Source: Flammula alnicola (Eukaryota > Basidiomycota > Agaricomycetes > Agaricales > Strophariaceae). Taken from it: a stretch of 59,773 nt of DNA. The DNA lies in assembly GCA_015499995.1 (NCBI GenBank), contig JADNRV010000295.1:1-59773 (forward strand), written 5' to 3'. The translations under genes were made by a program, and so were the position numbers. Shown here piece by piece: positions 10,854-21,782 of this stretch. Each line of letters starts with the position of its first letter. Positions within the stretch are counted from its first letter, which is position 1. The notes under the pieces were generated by a model. The model made no database searches. It worked only from the letters and a program-made list of their open reading frames with translations, and was not told the DNA's origin.

Positions 10854-12714
10854 ATGTCTACTGGAATTCCGTGTCAGAGCCAATCTTGTCCCAATGGCAA
10901 CCTGCCGTCGCGCTTAGAATGTCCCACATGCGCCAAGTCAGTCCTCACGATCTGCTGCTATACGGCCGCCCAATTCACACAACAACAAATTTTAGACTGG
11001 GAATTCGGGGATCGTTCTATTGCGGACAAGAGTGTTTCAAGGCAGGATGTGAGCCTTGCCTTGTCTGCTTATGTTTCTAACAGCATCTGATGCCCTACAT
11101 AACGCACAGGGGTTAGTCTGAGAGCGACCAAGTATACGTAAATACGGGGCGACTAAGCCATCATGCCAGAAAACGCACAAAATTATTCACGATCTCGCAA
11201 AAACAGGAGGAGCTAATTTACCTACAGGTACCGTCATTAATTTTTTCGTTGGAGGGCCGTTATGACACAAGTATATACGCAGATGGGACCTACAACCCCT
11301 TCCCTAACTACAGTTTTACGGGAACGATGCGGCCAGTATATCCGTTGTCGCCAATGCGAAAAGTCCCCGATCATATCCCTCGACCGGACTACGTCGCCAC
11401 AGGCGGTAAGCGCGTGAATCCAATGCGCTAATTTGACGTGTTCACAATCTTCTCGCGTCATAGGAAAGCCGCTGTCCGAGATCCAACAGGCCGGCCAACC
11501 ACCTCGAATACTGAGCCCCGCCGAAATCGAAAAGATGCGCACTGTCTGCCGGGTACGTATCTCCTGCCACCGCCCAATCGACAGAAATCTGACTTTTGGC
11601 TTAGCTCACAAGGGAAGTTTTAGATATCGCCGCGGCACAAATCCGGCCAGGTATAACGACAGACGAAATTGATGAGGTTGTGCATAATGCCACCATCGAG
11701 CGAAATGCTTACCCGTCGCCTCTGGGGTATCGGAATTTTCCCAAGTCCGTGTGCACGTAAGTTCACATTGTTATCCACCCTTCTGTTTCATGAGGACAGC
11801 TCATTTATTCCTCACCCTCTCCACGCAGATCAGTGAATGAAGTTATTTGTCATGGTATTCCTGACCAGCGGAAATTGAAAGAAGGAGATATCGTCAATAT
11901 TGGTAGGCTCAATTCTTATACATGACCAGTACGAAACTCACTTCAGTTGTTCAGATGTATCGGTTTATTACGACGGTACGTTGGTTCAGCTAATTTTTCG
12001 TCGGACTTGCTTAATCTTATATGCATAGGTTTCCACGGAGACCTCAACGAGACATACCCAGTAGGCGAGATAGACGAAGGCGCCAAAAAGCTTATTCGCA
12101 CTACACGCGAGAGTCTGGACGAGGCCATCAAAATCTGCAAACCAGGAGCATTATTCCGTGATTTGGGTAAAGCTATGTCAGTCGTTTTATCCATTCCTCC
12201 GAGTCAGCTCTTTGAAGTTGAACCCATTTTATCAATAGTGAACCAATAGCACGAGCGAACGGCTGTGCCGTCGTTCGTACATATACCGGACATGGTGTCA
12301 ATGATCTCTTCCATGCCCCTTCACCCAATATACCCCATTATGCCAAAAACAAAGCAGTCGGAATTATGAAACCTGGAATGGTGAGTCTAAAACTTTCTCT
12401 CAAGTATATGCCGTGTCATGAATATCAATTCGTTGCTAGACTTTCACCATTGAGCCTGTGCGTTGCTTATTTCTTTCTTGGTTACATCTTGCTGACTGAC
12501 CACACTGGCGATAGATGCTGAATCTCGGCACCAACTGGGGCGATGTGCATTGGCCCGACAACTGGACGGCCACTACCACTGACGGCAAGAAAAGTGCACA
12601 GTTCGAAGATACTCTTCTGTAAGCATACTGGTCCCTTCTCCATTTGCAGCCGCCTAATATCTTGACAGGATTACGGAGACCGGAGTTGAGATCCTTACCA
12701 AGAAGACGACTTAA
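10854..12714 (+). CDS. Methionine aminopeptidase 1
   Basis: This enzyme removes the initiator methionine from nascent proteins in the cytosol. The first exon gives the N-terminal zinc-finger half ([15 protein letters not shown], then [11 protein letters not shown]), usual for type 1. After linker exons comes [11 protein letters not shown] and [19 protein letters not shown]. The catalytic domain follows over several short introns: [41 protein letters not shown], then [17 protein letters not shown] with the metal-binding Asp residues, [11 protein letters not shown] with the metal His, TFTIEP with a metal Glu, and a C-terminal QFEDTLLITETG with the last Glu. The stop is at 12712-12714. Around 11050-11290 I could not reconstruct the usual final His ligands of the zinc finger. 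The catalytic residues appear intact. Confidence 0.9.
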
Positions 12715-12863
12715 AATTTGGTTAACATTCTATAAACATTCCATGTACGTGGGTTATGAACTAGAATTATGTCCACTGGTGCAATGTACGAAGATAGGAG
12801 AAGTGTATGCAAAAACAACACTGATGCTATACTTGGCCTCTCCCTTTGCGAGTGACCTAGTAC

Positions 12864-13666
12864 CTATTCCGATTTCGTATGCGAGATCCCTTCGTTCAAA
12901 TCTTGTGTTGCTTCGTTGAAAGGTTCTTCGGGATCTAGCGATGCAATGCGAGTGAGAGCCACACCATCTGACAGAGAGGCTCGTCGTGCCCGGTGTGGAG
13001 AGAGAGGTGGTGAAGCGTCTTCTTCGTCTTTTGCTTCCGAACGCGCTACACTTTGATGAATGGTGGTAATAGGTGCCATGCAGAGGCGCTGCAAGTCAGC
13101 GTAGGAACTTTGCCAGCTGCGCGACTTTTGCATGAGAACTTTAAGGCCTCCTTCATCATTCGCCGATACCAATCCAACGACGTTATCGGTCACCAGTGTC
13201 TTCTTCATCTGAATCATCAGGTGTGTGGATTCTGTTGATGTCGTCGATGGGTCCATGCACTAGTCCCGCGTTTTGAGCTACGACTCCAGCCGAAAGGTCG
13301 TTCCTCAATCCAGGTCATTGGGTGTGTAAGTCCAAGTTCTTGCGCATCCACAGCGCTCGTACTGCTTTTTCTCCTCCATAGACCCCTAGGGCCACTGGGT
13401 GGTGGGGCACTAGCTGAGGGAGCAAGGGTTGGCGGAAGAGAAGCACTGCGGCAAATTAAGAGTCGATGGGGTCGACTTTGAAGGAGGTTCGTGGGTCGCT
13501 GGCGGCTTTGCGCAGAGCTCCGAAATGCGACTGGCCAAAGATGTCGACCAAATACGACTCGTTGGCGTTGAACCAAGATGCCGGAGTTAGCCCACGGACG
13601 GTGCGAGATCCCTCTGAAGCATCAATCAAGGCGATGGTTATCCTGAATAGAACTGCAGATCCTCCG
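12864..13666 (-). pseudogene. Unidentified minus-strand coding remnant or intron-rich gene
   Basis: Several consecutive minus-strand segments look protein-like in different frames: ASEGSRTVRGLTPASW and YLVDIFGQSHFGALRK near 13610-13490, then PVALGVYGGEKAVRALWMRK near 13390-13340, then AGVVAQNAGLVHGPIDDIN and DDSDEEDTGDR near 13290-13190, and an acidic, Ser-rich end near 13080-12870. They could be joined by short introns, but at least one join passes a stop with no good GT-AG pair. No family is recognised. Either a decayed gene or one whose splicing I cannot resolve. Confidence 0.35.
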
Positions 13667-13929
13667 GTACATAGCCGCATAATCTTGGTGACTTGGTTTT
13701 CTTGTTCCACGACTCTCGGGATCTGCCAATGGCATGCAAAGGTACCTGGTAAAAATATTGTATTAAGTTTTTGACCAAGATACTTGAAGAACATTGATAT
13801 TACCGAGTATTAATTTAGAGTGGCGATTGCCAGACTCCATGGTCGCGTTACATAAATAAACGAAACGCGTCTCGCCAAGTTGAACCATAACATCCACTAT
13901 TCCAATAGCCGACAGAATACCAACCCTGC
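13667..13929 (+). repeat. Duplicated noncoding segment, copy 2
   Basis: Second copy of the segment at 10382-10657, same orientation. It ends about 70 bases before the start codon of two-module gene B, so it probably forms part of that gene's upstream region. The copy after gene A is not in the same position relative to a start codon. Confidence 0.8.
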
Positions 13930-13996
13930 TTACACCAACTACCAGTAGCTTGGTGTACTTTAAACGTTGCAAAGAACTAAAGTACTCTACCGAAAA

Positions 13997-15537
13997 ATGT
14001 CATCTACTGCCCCATTCAGTAAGTCTGCCCAACAACTTCGATAATTTTGCTCCTCACAAGTTATGCACTATCACGAATAGGGTTAAAACGACCTGCTGGC
14101 TTAGAGGGTATTGACATATCCAAGCAGGTAAGACTGACCTCCCACTCCTTTCGAGTCAAGGACACTAACTGCTTTGCTAAATCCTGATGTAGAATCCTGC
14201 CCAGCTCCTTCAAACATCTTTGAATCTTGAAAATAATCATGAGATCTTCGCGGAAATTAGAGTGAGTAAACGACTTTGCATGAGATAAAACCAGTTGGTA
14301 ACGATGACTCCTTGGCATGCAGAATAAATTGAAGCTCAAAAGCCAGAAGCATCTTGATATCAGAGAAACGCCGGCTTGTCAACAGGAGGCGGTTGGCAAG
14401 ATAAAGAATGAAGTACGTATATTCAGATTCTGGGATTTACATCATAGCACTACATCTACCAACTTACTTACGGAACTTATTCTTAGCTCAAAGAAGAGTA
14501 CCCCGATCTCTTTGATGCAGAAGACAGTGAACAACGCATGTATCTCGCAATTCATACGATCTACAAGTATCATTATCAAAAAAGGACAAACTTGAACAAT
14601 CACTCTGTTAAGGGGACGCAGAAAAATTATAGGCCGAGTAAAAAGCCCAAGGTAAATTACCTCTACCATTTACTTACCCTCGTGCCATCTTTGACCACCC
14701 TTTTACAATCGATTGTAGGCGCTTAAAAGGGAAAATGGACAGACGGTTGGTTTTTTCTCTATTAAAATTCTAGCTGAACTAACTATAAAAATTGTGACAT
14801 AAAGGGCGCTCAAGAAGGCAGTTCCACGAGCTCCAGAGCGAAAGATCATGTAGCAGACAGGAAAGTCATCAAAGAAAATGACGCAGTGCAGTATGTGATC
14901 ACTTTCACCTTTAATCGTCATTTATGTTCATGAATTGATTAGTAGCAAACATAACGTTAAACGCAGACGGAGCGGATCTACTGCTGCGGATAGCAGCATG
15001 GGTCCGTTGACACCAAACACATCTCTCAATTCTTCGCGGAGCACATCGACTTCGAATGCACCGAGTGTTGTGTCTTCTGGACCGACCCCGGCCCAAGGCA
15101 TTTCAACTAATTTTGGAGCCTCAATGTCTCATATTTCAGCTACGCAATCATCTTCCCAGTCAACCCCTATGAGTTCTTTTGGCTCGCATTCATCTGCGTT
15201 ATCTTTCAACGCGCGAAACGACTATCCACAGCCTTCAAACTCATCTGGATCTGCCAATTTTTGTGTTCCAAGCACTTCAGCAGGCACTGGACAGCCAGAA
15301 AATGGAAGACACCCTGTACAGCACTTTCTCGAGATGTGCGTGCCCCCGATGGGTCATTTCTTCCCCCAATTCGTCGAGTTTGGGTGTTCAACTGAGGAAT
15401 ATCTGCTGGGAGTGTCGACCTGGCCGCCAGAGCAGATATATGAATTCCTGAAAAAGCTTTTCCCTTCCCACGGAAAGATGCGAGAGATGGACATTCTCAT
15501 TCTTCAGAACCACTTCAAAGCCTACTTTGGCGCGTAA
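13997..15537 (+). CDS. Two-module family protein, copy B (uncharacterised)
   Basis: The start at 13997 and exons 13997-14018, 14081-14127 and onward keep phase through at least five short introns. The N-terminal module reads NHEIFAEI, KHLDI, EEYPDLFDAEDSEQRMYLAI and YKYHYQKR, collinear with copy A. The linker is Ser/Thr-rich (RRSGSTAADSS, SSRSTSTSN). The C-terminal module reads FLEMCVPPMGHFFPQFVEFG, CSTEEYLLGVSTWPPEQIY, FLKKLF, MREMDILILQNHFKAYFGA and ends at the TAA before 15538. Compared with copy A the order and spacing of both modules are kept while the linker has diverged almost completely, which points to selection on the two ends. The family is not one I recognise. The exon between about 14650 and 14960 is the least certain. 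Confidence 0.7.
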
Positions 15538-15998
15538 AGTCACATAGCGGCGTTTGGACCTCTTGTCATTTTTTGTTATGTACATACAGACCATCACTGT
15601 TTTAGCATCCAACTCCCTTGCCTTTCTTGTGCATCTAATTTTTGTTCATGTGGTTACTGTAAATTTACACCGTAACATAGTGCAGTACAGTGTGTACTAT
15701 AGGTATCTTTAGCGCTCACTAGAATCTAAATCAGGGAATATACTCCCACCCTAGGTTCCCAGTCTCAAGCCAACCGCCATCGTCCCGTAGACTCGAACCC
15801 AGTCTACTTGGGGAGAATATCTACGGCTCTGTGTAGATTAGTAAAAATTGATGACAAATGTTTTTTCCCAACTCGATTGAGACTGGACTGGCATGTGGAT
15901 TGAGTATATGGGAGGTTGAAGATGAGTATTAGGTGTGTCTACCCTTTAAAATTTTTATAAATGAGCTCCTGGAATATGTATAGCGGAACTATATTATA

Positions 15999-16172
15999 CT
16001 AGCGCATCTCCGTGCTCCGCACGGATCCTCGCTGAATCAGAATTGCTTAAAGTTGTACTTACATAGGTTACTGTACTGGTCGGCTTGGTCCACTGGAGAA
16101 ATCTCTTCATATATTTAGGAACCCTGAGTTGGAGGTGCATGTACTAATGACAGCCTGGGTTATGAATCGGGA
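15999..16172 (-). repeat. Dispersed repeat with Helitron-like 3' end, copy 1
   Basis: 174 bases match 20200-20373 almost exactly. Read on the minus strand the repeat ends with a hairpin CCGTGCGGAGCACGG, seven bases, then CTAG followed by T. That layout (hairpin, short spacer, CTRR, insertion before T) is the known 3' terminus of Helitrons. No 5' TC end or Rep/helicase gene is visible here. Confidence 0.55.
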
Positions 16173-17053
16173 CTCTCAGTAAATCACAAAAGTCCGGCTG
16201 ACTCACGTATATGTTCGTTCGGAGTCTGGTTTCTGTATTTCAGTCATGTATCAGTCAGACGGTTGCAGACTGATTTGATGGCAACATTTTCTCAAATATA
16301 TGTCCCATTAACGTCTTGTAAAGGTCCGATAATAGTCGTGTTCTCTGGTCAGGTTAGAGTTTGGTAAAAGTAATGAAATCGTCTCGTAGATTGTAACTGT
16401 ATTCCATAGTGGCCGTACATGTCAAAGTACCATTGAGTCAGCCTCATCATCGTCTGAACCTTCTCCGTCTTCTACTACAAGCTCATTGTTCTCAATTCCG
16501 CATTCCTCAGTATGAACATCAGGAAAAGTGGAGAATGGTAATCCGGTCTGAGCAATGGTAGTGTTGAAAGGCTCGAAAGCTGCAGTGAATGTTGGACTCG
16601 AAGCCTTCAAGAATCGGAAGATGCATCGAAATCTTCTAAGTCAAATGAAACTCCGACGCACGTGACCTTGTTGATCATCAGTAAAATAACAATTCTCCTT
16701 TTACACGCTTTTTACGCTTTCGAAAGCTTTGAAAGAGACAAAAGAGGAAAAGAGTTTGCCGCTTTTGATGGCAAAGGCCTTAGGCTTTCAAAGCGCTTCG
16801 AAAAGGTCTTCCTCTTTTCAAAGAGGTAAAAGGTACGTAGAAGTGACTTGCAAAGCATTCTAAAAGGATCTCTTAAAGTGTTTTCGAAGCATGGAAAGTA
16901 GCGAGAAAAGCATTTGGATTGAAGATAATATTAATCACATTACAGTACTACATAGCTAATCTAATTCGCTGTCATCATCGACAAGCTCTCCACCATGCAA
17001 TATGGCCAGCGTTGGGCCCACGCCACTGCTGTGGGCCGAGTTGCGACCAAACC

Positions 17054-17133
17054 CCGCATCGTGCGCCAGGTACCCGCATCGTGCGCCAGATACCCGCATC
17101 GTGCGCCAGATACCCGCATCGTGCGCCAGGTAG
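17054..17133 (+). repeat. Minisatellite, four 20-bp units
   Basis: Four head-to-tail copies of CCGCATCGTGCGCCAGRTAC; the units differ only at the G/A position and at the last base of the fourth. There is no spacer between units. Confidence 0.95.
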
Positions 17134-17945
17134 CCACCGTCCAGCGCCATCCAGTATGTGATGCTGCCGATGCGGGATTTGGTCGCTGGTGTTCTGATGT
17201 CCTGAGACGGGATGGCATCAGTGTCCTGTCCTCGTCGCGTTACGTTCGGGTTGCTTACCCTGCATCATATCTGCCGCCGCCACCAGAATACTTATCACAC
17301 TCACCCGTGCCTTTGTTCTACTCGCCGTCCACCGCAAACACCCAACCCCTCAAGGGGGCAATGAGCAGCCGCTGCGCCGCGAGCAGAACACCGTTATCAC
17401 CAATTAACGTCTGTGATCAAAGGAGGAAGTGAGTTTCATTTCCATCCAATACATTATCCAACCCACCTGGATAGAGAGAGTTGACCGCTGATGTGGTTGG
17501 TCGATCCTCGTGAGCTGCCCCCTGCGACGTCTTGGAATGGCAATGACAACCCTGTAATTCAAAAGGTGAGTGTCATCTTGCAGTGCCACTGGGTTGATGA
17601 CATTACCTTAGTTAACTTGCCGGCGAGGAGGACGGAAGGGGATGCTAGAGTGCCCAGTAAGTTATCTCTGCTCCGATAAACACAATTTACACTTATCTCG
17701 CAGGAAGGCATGACTGCCGCTCGCTGGAAAATGATCAGCATGCAGGCAGAGTAAAGATATACCTTGCAATGTCAGACTTACCAAGTCTAGAATGGCATGA
17801 ATTGACTCAGGCATCTGGGTGTCTTGAGCAGCTGGGCGGCGGAAGAGAGGAGAGAGGAGAAAGAAAGAGAGAAGGTTATCGATCCGGAACGAGACGGAAG
17901 TTCGGGAAATGGCGGTAACGTCACGTGTATGCCGGAGACTGAATT

Positions 17946-18577
17946 GCCTTGGGGACCCGCATTCAGCGTTGACGCGGCGGTTTGTTTGTATATGCTTGTT
18001 TTCAATGCTCTACCGCCAAATGAAAGCTGCAAGACGCCGGTACATGTTTCGGTACCGTGGCCACTCATTAAAGCTAAATTTCAGACGCAATTCTCAATGT
18101 TTTTTGAATATGTATCCATCCTCCTGGACGGATTTTGATATTTCTAAAATTATAAATTTGATTTCCGAGCTGTAAGTCTTTTATTCGAGATATTTAAAAA
18201 TCTGCCCAGGAGGATGGATAGAGATTGGGAATATCTCAAATCTGGACAAACTTTGAGGGCGAGAGCGCTCTTCCCCATTGAGCAACATGTACCGCAAGAA
18301 ACCGTGTGCTAAGACGTGTGGTACGCGCCTGTCACGTATGTGACATCTCATGTTCACCCTCCAAATTAGATTACATCTCCATATCCCTCGTCGAAAACAC
18401 ATGAAAGTATACTATCCACTCATATTTTTAATTTTCGTGGTCATTTGAGTGTCTGGAGGTGCACAATATGGCCTCCATACGAGAGGATGCAAGATGACGA
18501 GAAGAGGCGCCATTTCTTCGTGGCTGTGCAGCTTAGTAAGTGCCATCAATTCAACCGTGAATGCGGGTCCCCAGCCT
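17946..18577. repeat. Inverted repeat pair nested in the 2.2-kb element
   Basis: About 27 bases at 17946-17972 (core GGGGACCCGCATTCA) recur inverted at 18551-18577 with two or three differences. Inside, about 33 bases at 18113-18148 (core TATCCATCCTCCTGG) recur inverted at 18188-18220, forming an imperfect hairpin with a ~40-base loop. Possibly an inner miniature element. Confidence 0.6.
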
Positions 18578-19998
18578 TAGCAAAAAATCACTTTACATCG
18601 CTTCATGCACCCATCCTGATGGGGCGCAGCAGAAGGGAATAGGAATCCTACAATGTTAAATCTATTCAAATCCAGCCTATATAAGCTCAATGCAGACATT
18701 CTAGCAAGATTCAAAAGTTGCAGAATCCCAAAGCGGTGGAACCGGCAAAAGCGCCAAAATTGATCAAAATGCCGGATTAAAGCCGGTGAGAATCTCCAAC
18801 AAAAGGGCTCTCAAAGCGAAAGCAGCAAAAGCGTCAGAAAAGGACTTCAAAAGGACATGTTATTTTACTGATGATTGTGGTTGAAGTCGTTGAAGTTTGA
18901 ACTTCGTCTCTTTCAACCACCTCACCGCCACCACGATGACAACCACGAAGGCTTGTCCTCATCACTGTGCTGCCCAATGGCAACAAAAAAGAGGTAATGA
19001 GCACCCCCGTCACAATCTCGCTGCCCCGTATGCTACCACTAACCCATTCCAACCCCATTTCGTGCAGGAAACAGAGCTTGAGGCTGTCATCTCGCCCTTG
19101 CCCCCTTATTTGAGCAGCACAGGAGCAACTACGCGGCCTATGCAGCCCCACCCAATCCCACCGCCACTTCGGATGACCTGTGAGTACGAATGATGACCAT
19201 GAATGGAAGGGCCACCGGACAGCAGGTACGTCGCAGAACGGCCCAGCCGACAAAACACGGTATGTTTTCGGCCTCAAGAATCTCTGTATTATGCATACTG
19301 ATCAAATACTGATCATAAGGTACGCCAGCGGCGGTACCAGATCTTATTTCCTCTATCTTGAAAGACTCGCGCTGCTGTACTCAACCGGCGTCCGTTTGCC
19401 TCGAGTTCCAGAAAATGGTTCGTCGAGACTGTCTTTTCACCATAGCTGCGCTCATTATGTTTTTTTTAGCTTGACGAACGGAGAGAAGGCAAGAAGACCT
19501 CATCTGAAAATATAACTTGAGTATCGGAATCCAGAGATTCTTATAGCTGTTTTATTCCTGTATTCTTATGCTCATATTGTTGTTTAATTTACATCTATCA
19601 TAATATACTTTTGTGCTATGGAATGGCAGCAGTGGGAAAGCGAAGACTATTAACCGTCAAATACCGGACACTTACTGGACTTGAGCTGACTATGACCATA
19701 TGCATAACTGACTGCGCCCTGACTAGTAGAAACAAGGGACATGACTATACACTGACTTCGAAAAGACAGAAATGAGAGGAACATGACTATAAACCTGACT
19801 TCAACTTGACTGTAAGGATGGCCGTGGGTTGCTTGGCAAGGCTTGGCACCTTACGCAGCCTGACTTACCCATGAGTATTCTGGCAGAACCCTAGTCCGAC
19901 TATAGTCGATACAGACGACAAATTGGTCAGGTAATTGTATACTCGACTATTCTCGAACATTTAGCTTACATATACCTGATTTTTGGATTTACTGAGCG

Positions 19999-20199
19999 GG
20001 ACTGGCGGAATGACTATAGTATCCCACTCACATTTGCATCGTAAGCGGCTCGGCAAAAGAAGTGGAGCACTGAATGCCTTACATAAGCGGATGCTGATGC
20101 CAAACATATAAACAGCAGAAGAACGCGCCCCTGCACCTGAAAGCTCTCGACGATCTCAAATTCTTAGCTGCAAGAGGATGAAGAAACCTCCGAAGCTCC
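19999..20199 (+). repeat. 202-bp direct repeat, copy 1
   Basis: Matches 20371-20572 in the same orientation with roughly a dozen differences. It carries a TATA-like CATATAAAC followed by pyrimidine-rich sequence. The 171 bases between the two copies are the Helitron-end-like repeat. Confidence 0.85.
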
Positions 20200-20373
20200 C
20201 TAGCGCATCTCCGTGCTCCGCACGGATCCTCGCTGAATCAGAATTGCTTAAAGTTGTACTTACATAGGTTACTGTACTGGTCGGCTTGGTCCACTGGAGA
20301 AATCTCTTCATATATTTAGGAACCCTGAGTTGGAGGTGCATGTACTAATGACAGCCTGGGTTGTGAATCAGGA
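20200..20373 (-). repeat. Dispersed repeat with Helitron-like 3' end, copy 2
   Basis: Near-identical to 15999-16172, including the hairpin and CTAG at its left edge. Here the base outside CTAG on the minus strand is G rather than T. It sits exactly between the two 202-bp direct repeats. Confidence 0.55.
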
Positions 20374-20572
20374 CTGGCAGAATGACTACAGAATCCCACT
20401 CACATTTGCATCGGAAGGCGCTCGGCAAAACAAGTGGAGCACTGAATGCGTTACGTAAGTGGATGCTGATGCCAAACATATAAACAGCAGAAGAACGCGC
20501 CCCTGCACCTCAAAGCTCTCGACGATCTCAAATTCTTGGCTGCAGGAGGATGAAGAAACCTCCGAAGCTCCC
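20371..20572 (+). repeat. 202-bp direct repeat, copy 2
   Basis: Second copy of 19999-20199. The repeat-spacer-repeat layout (202-171-202) is the size of a terminal-repeat miniature retroelement, but no primer-binding site or target duplication is evident. A tandem Helitron-type insertion would give the same layout. Confidence 0.85.
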
Positions 20573-21082
20573 TTTTAGTGCCAAAAAACCCAGCTTAAGC
20601 TGAAATTTGGGCCTCGCAAGCGATTCTGACACGATGGGTACGCGTGGGAAACTTAGCGCGAATATAGATATAGATAGTTCCGCATCTCAATGGCTTACAA
20701 AATCCTGCTTTCACTGCGAATTGGGCTCATTCTTTTGAAAAATCACTTAGAAATAACTTATTCATCATATTATAAGTGTTTCTACTGAGGGCCTAATGTA
20801 TAATTCTCCAAACGAAGGGAGTGCTGTCGAGGCGGGGGCTGCATATAGGGGGAATTTCCGCTTTCGGTCGTTAGTCGGGGTTTGAAAAACTCATGTACTC
20901 GGTTACGGTAAATCCGTACCAGACGTCTTGGTAAAGATTCCTCCTGTAGGCAGTGCCGAAATGGGTTGGCACAGCCACAATCTTCCCAAGCGTCTGGGTC
21001 GAGACTAATCGTCCCGACCGCTGTCGGATTCTACCTCCTTGATCACCCCGTACTTACTCGTGATTGAGTCCCTAACGATAAA

Positions 21083-21782
21083 ATGGCTCCAAAGGAACCC
21101 ACCCGTGCCCAACTCTCGTCCAAACTCGCCTATCAGCAACATATACCTAGCTTCCTGCAGAAGCTCCAGAATCGTATGCACGGTGTCCCAGACGAAGAAG
21201 AAGACGAAGACGAAGAGTTTGAATACGTTGGTGGCGGGCGCGCGCCCATACCCAAGCGCCCTGCTATTCCTGAGCGACCCAAGGAGGACCCAGGGAGTGC
21301 TGATGAAGACTTCGCAGACGAGAAGCCGCAGGTCGTCGTTTTGAAAGAAGGGAAACATCTCACGGAACGAGAGGCAGAGAATATCCGACGGGCGGGTGAG
21401 CAAATTTCTTTAACTTTTTCTTACCCAGATTAAGATTATGACTGGATGCTAACAGAATAATTCGCTCCGTACATTTGCCATCACAGAGAAAGGACTCCCT
21501 CCGCTAGCAGAACCCAAGTCAGGGGAGAATGCCTCTGCTGCTAAGGACGATAAACCCAAGGAATCAACCTCGTCGAGCTCAAAGTCAGCATCCCAGGGTC
21601 TCTCATTTTCTTCCTCGTCCAAGCCAAGCACTTTCGGGTCGAACAAGCGAAAAGCTGTAGGACAACTTGATGACCTCAAGCTCAAGATCGACGAAAAATC
21701 CAAAGACAAGAGCTCCAAACACTCCTCGAAGAAGGCCAAGAAGACGAGCAAAACACTGCTGTCTTTTGGCGACGATACATGA
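21083..21782 (+). CDS. DUF4604 / KIAA1143-like protein
   Basis: Exons 21083-21395 and 21487-21782 join in phase. The protein starts MAPKEPTRAQLSSKLAYQQH, then PSFLQKLQNRM, an acidic run (DEEEDEDEEFEYV), RAPIPKRPAIPERP, and KPQVVVLKEGKHLTEREAE, the conserved order of the DUF4604 domain. The second exon is Ser/Lys-rich low complexity ending SFGDDT. Members are small, mostly disordered proteins with no firmly established role. The upstream region around 20830-21080 would hold the promoter. Family assignment is from motif order. Confidence 0.85.

Larger units (their letters stand above)
16674..18875. mobile_element. 2.2-kb non-autonomous DNA element with 18-bp perfect TIRs
   Basis: ATCATCAGTAAAATAACA at 16674-16691 recurs exactly in inverted orientation at 18858-18875. 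Both ends continue inward with CTTTT/AAAAG-rich subterminal sequence of similar type. Between them lie a 4 x 20-bp minisatellite, an inverted pair at 17946-17972/18551-18577 and a smaller palindrome at 18113-18220, suggesting nested insertions. No transposase frame is recognisable. The superfamily is not determined; the CAGT start allows a hAT or Tc1/mariner relative. Confidence 0.65.
15538..21082. other. Gene-poor repeat island
   Basis: No complete gene is supported. A minus-strand acidic frame at 16422-16610 (ENNELVVEDGEGSDDDEAD) and plus-strand frames at 16995-17432 and 18897-19193 may be remnants of transposon genes. The stretch 19680-20000 is rich in short dispersed GACTAT/TGACT motifs. 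The repeats inside are listed separately. Confidence 0.6.

Noticed and set aside
15770..15840. Minus-strand GGTTCGAGTC resembling a tRNA T-arm
   Set aside because: Flanking bases do not form T-stem, acceptor or anticodon stems, so no tRNA is supported.
17054..17133. Short regular repeats that might suggest a CRISPR array
   Set aside because: Units are directly adjacent with no spacers, in a fungal genome; it is a minisatellite.
19999..20572. Full LTR retrotransposon
   Set aside because: The internal part is only 171 bases, with no gag-pol, primer-binding site or target duplication visible.
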